From Pseudonocardiaceae bacterium (lineage in GTDB: Bacteria; Actinomycetota; Actinomycetes; Mycobacteriales; Pseudonocardiaceae), in the NCBI GenBank assembly GCA_009377865.1, contig WHTH01000033.1:1-46458 (forward strand): DNA of 46,458 nucleotides. The letters are read 5' to 3'. Within the stretch, counting starts at the first letter, position 1. Each line of letters starts with the position of its first letter. The notes beneath the pieces were generated by a model. It saw nothing but the letters and a program-made list of their open reading frames with translations. It did no database searches and had not been told where the DNA came from. Made by a program: the position numbers and the translations under genes. Shown piece after piece: positions 45,366 through 46,458 of the stretch.

Positions 45366-46458
45366 TTGGCAGTCTCCCGCGCGACCAAGACCTCTGCTGC
45401 GAACCACACCGCCGCGAACGACACCGCAAGCAATAACACCGCAAACGGGCGTCTGCCCGGGGCACCCGCCCGGACCTCGTTCGCGAAGATCCGCGAACCG
45501 CTCGAAGTCCCCGATCTCCTCGACCTGCAGACCCGCTCCTTCGAGTGGCTGGTCGGCTCCGAGGGGTGGTTCCAGCGCCGGGTCGACGCCGGTGATCAGA
45601 ACCCGAAGGGTGGTCTGGCGGAGGTCCTGGAGGAGATCTCGCCGATCGAGGACTTCTCCGGCTCGATGTCGCTGTCCTTCTCCGACCCGCGCTTCGACGA
45701 GGTCAAGGCCTTCGTCGAGGAGTGCAAGGACAAGGACATGACGTACTCCGCGCCACTGTTCGTCACCGCGGAGTTCACCAACAACAACACCGGCGAGATC
45801 AAATCGCAGACAGTGTTCATGGGTGACTTCCCCATGATGACTGAGAAGGGCACCTTCATCATCAACGGCACCGAGCGGGTCGTGGTGTCGCAGCTGGTGC
45901 GTTCGCCCGGTGTCTACTTCGACCACTCGGTGGACAAGGCCACCGACAAGGACGTCTACAGCGTCAAGATCATCCCCAGTCGCGGCGCGTGGCTGGAGTT
46001 CGACGTCGACAAGCGCGACACGGTCGGCGTCCGCATCGACCGCAAGCGCCGCCAGTCGGTCACCGTGCTGCTCAAGGCACTGGGTTGGACCACCGAGCAG
46101 ATCGCGGAGCGGTTCGCGCACAGCGAGACGCTGCTCGCCAGCCTGGAGAAGGACCACACCGTGGGCCCGGACGAGGCGCTGCTCGACATCTACCGCAAGT
46201 TGCGCCCCGGCGAGCCGCCGACCAAGGAGAGCGCGCAGACGCTCTTGGAGAACCTGTTCTTCAAGGTCAAGCGTTACGACCTCGCCAAGGTCGGTCGCTA
46301 CAAGGTCAACAAGAAACTCGGTCTGGAGCTGCCGCAGGGGTCCGGCGTGCTCACCGAGGACGACATCGTCACGACCATCGACTACCTGGTCCGGCTGCAC
46401 GCGGGTGAGGAGACGATGGCCGCATCGAACGGTACCGAGGTGCCGGTCGAGACCGACG
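45366..46458 (+). CDS. rpoB: RNA polymerase beta subunit, 5' part (partial)
   Basis: The first 364 codons of the beta subunit of RNA polymerase; the gene runs off the window. Conserved segments include [38 protein letters not shown] and [13 protein letters not shown]. The rifampicin-resistance region lies beyond the window. The start is a TTG at 45366, six bases after GGAAGGA; the first ATG in this frame lies inside the conserved core. Three 5-residue repeats ([15 protein letters not shown]) at 45399-45443 form an unusual N-terminal extension before the conserved domain. Confidence 0.97.
   Translation, partial: MAVSRATKTSAANHTAANDTASNNTANGRLPGAPARTSFAKIREPLEVPDLLDLQTRSFEWLVGSEGWFQRRVDAGDQNPKGGLAEVLEEISPIEDFSGSMSLSFSDPRFDEVKAFVEECKDKDMTYSAPLFVTAEFTNNNTGEIKSQTVFMGDFPMMTEKGTFIINGTERVVVSQLVRSPGVYFDHSVDKATDKDVYSVKIIPSRGAWLEFDVDKRDTVGVRIDRKRRQSVTVLLKALGWTTEQIAERFAHSETLLASLEKDHTVGPDEALLDIYRKLRPGEPPTKESAQTLLENLFFKVKRYDLAKVGRYKVNKKLGLELPQGSGVLTEDDIVTTIDYLVRLHAGEETMAASNGTEVPVETD

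Overview
This window is high-GC actinobacterial chromosome, most likely from a member of the Pseudonocardiales. The gene order supports this: nuo operon, trans-prenyltransferase, then tRNA-Thr, tRNA-Met, rpmG, hadAB, tRNA-Trp, secE, nusG, rplKA, rplJL, mkl and rpoB. The second half of that order is close to the one known from Mycobacterium. GTG and TTG starts, GTGA/ATGA stop-start overlaps and GC-rich third codon positions are also typical. Only nuoB and rpoB are cut by the window edges. No phage, transposase or CRISPR locus is visible.

Region 1 (1-16666) is a proton-pumping NADH:quinone oxidoreductase operon, from the nuoB 3' end through nuoCDEFGHIJKLMN, followed by a polyprenyl diphosphate synthase gene that plausibly makes the menaquinone side chain. 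Most junctions overlap by 1-14 bases. Two palindromic repeat elements break the pattern. One lies in frame inside nuoG; the other, a perfect 27-bp inverted repeat, fills the nuoK-nuoL gap.

Region 2 (16667-29323) is mixed housekeeping. It holds a small anchored protein with a sunset-like C-terminus, a crotonase-fold protein, HtpX protease, an isolated RfbA-type nucleotidyltransferase, YajQ, tRNA-Tyr, two unrecognised small secreted or anchored proteins, an MFS exporter, and a membrane-bound degenerate-GGDEF/intact-EAL protein. These are followed by tRNA-Thr, tRNA-Met, rpmG, the HadA/HadB dehydratase pair, an aspartate-type aminotransferase on the opposite strand, and tRNA-Trp.

Region 3 (29324-33664) is the secE-nusG-rplK-rplA-rplJ-rplL translation and transcription block. 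It has a recognisable L10 leader with an attenuator hairpin before rplJ and a strong terminator after rplL. The gap ahead of the L10 leader carries degenerate copies of a GCCGTGAAGGGTCCCT-type repeat.

Region 4 (33665-46458) is a complete mce lipid-import operon: Mkl ATPase, two YrbE permeases, MceA-F and two Mce-associated membrane proteins. It sits between rplL and rpoB. The last gene is the 5' part of rpoB, preceded by a hairpin, a promoter and a 21/22-bp tandem direct repeat.

The coding content is mostly conserved core genome. The less ordinary material is the non-coding repeat families, the intragenic palindrome, the complete mce operon beside rpoB, the degenerate cyclic-di-GMP protein, and the small-gene pair downstream of tRNA-Tyr.
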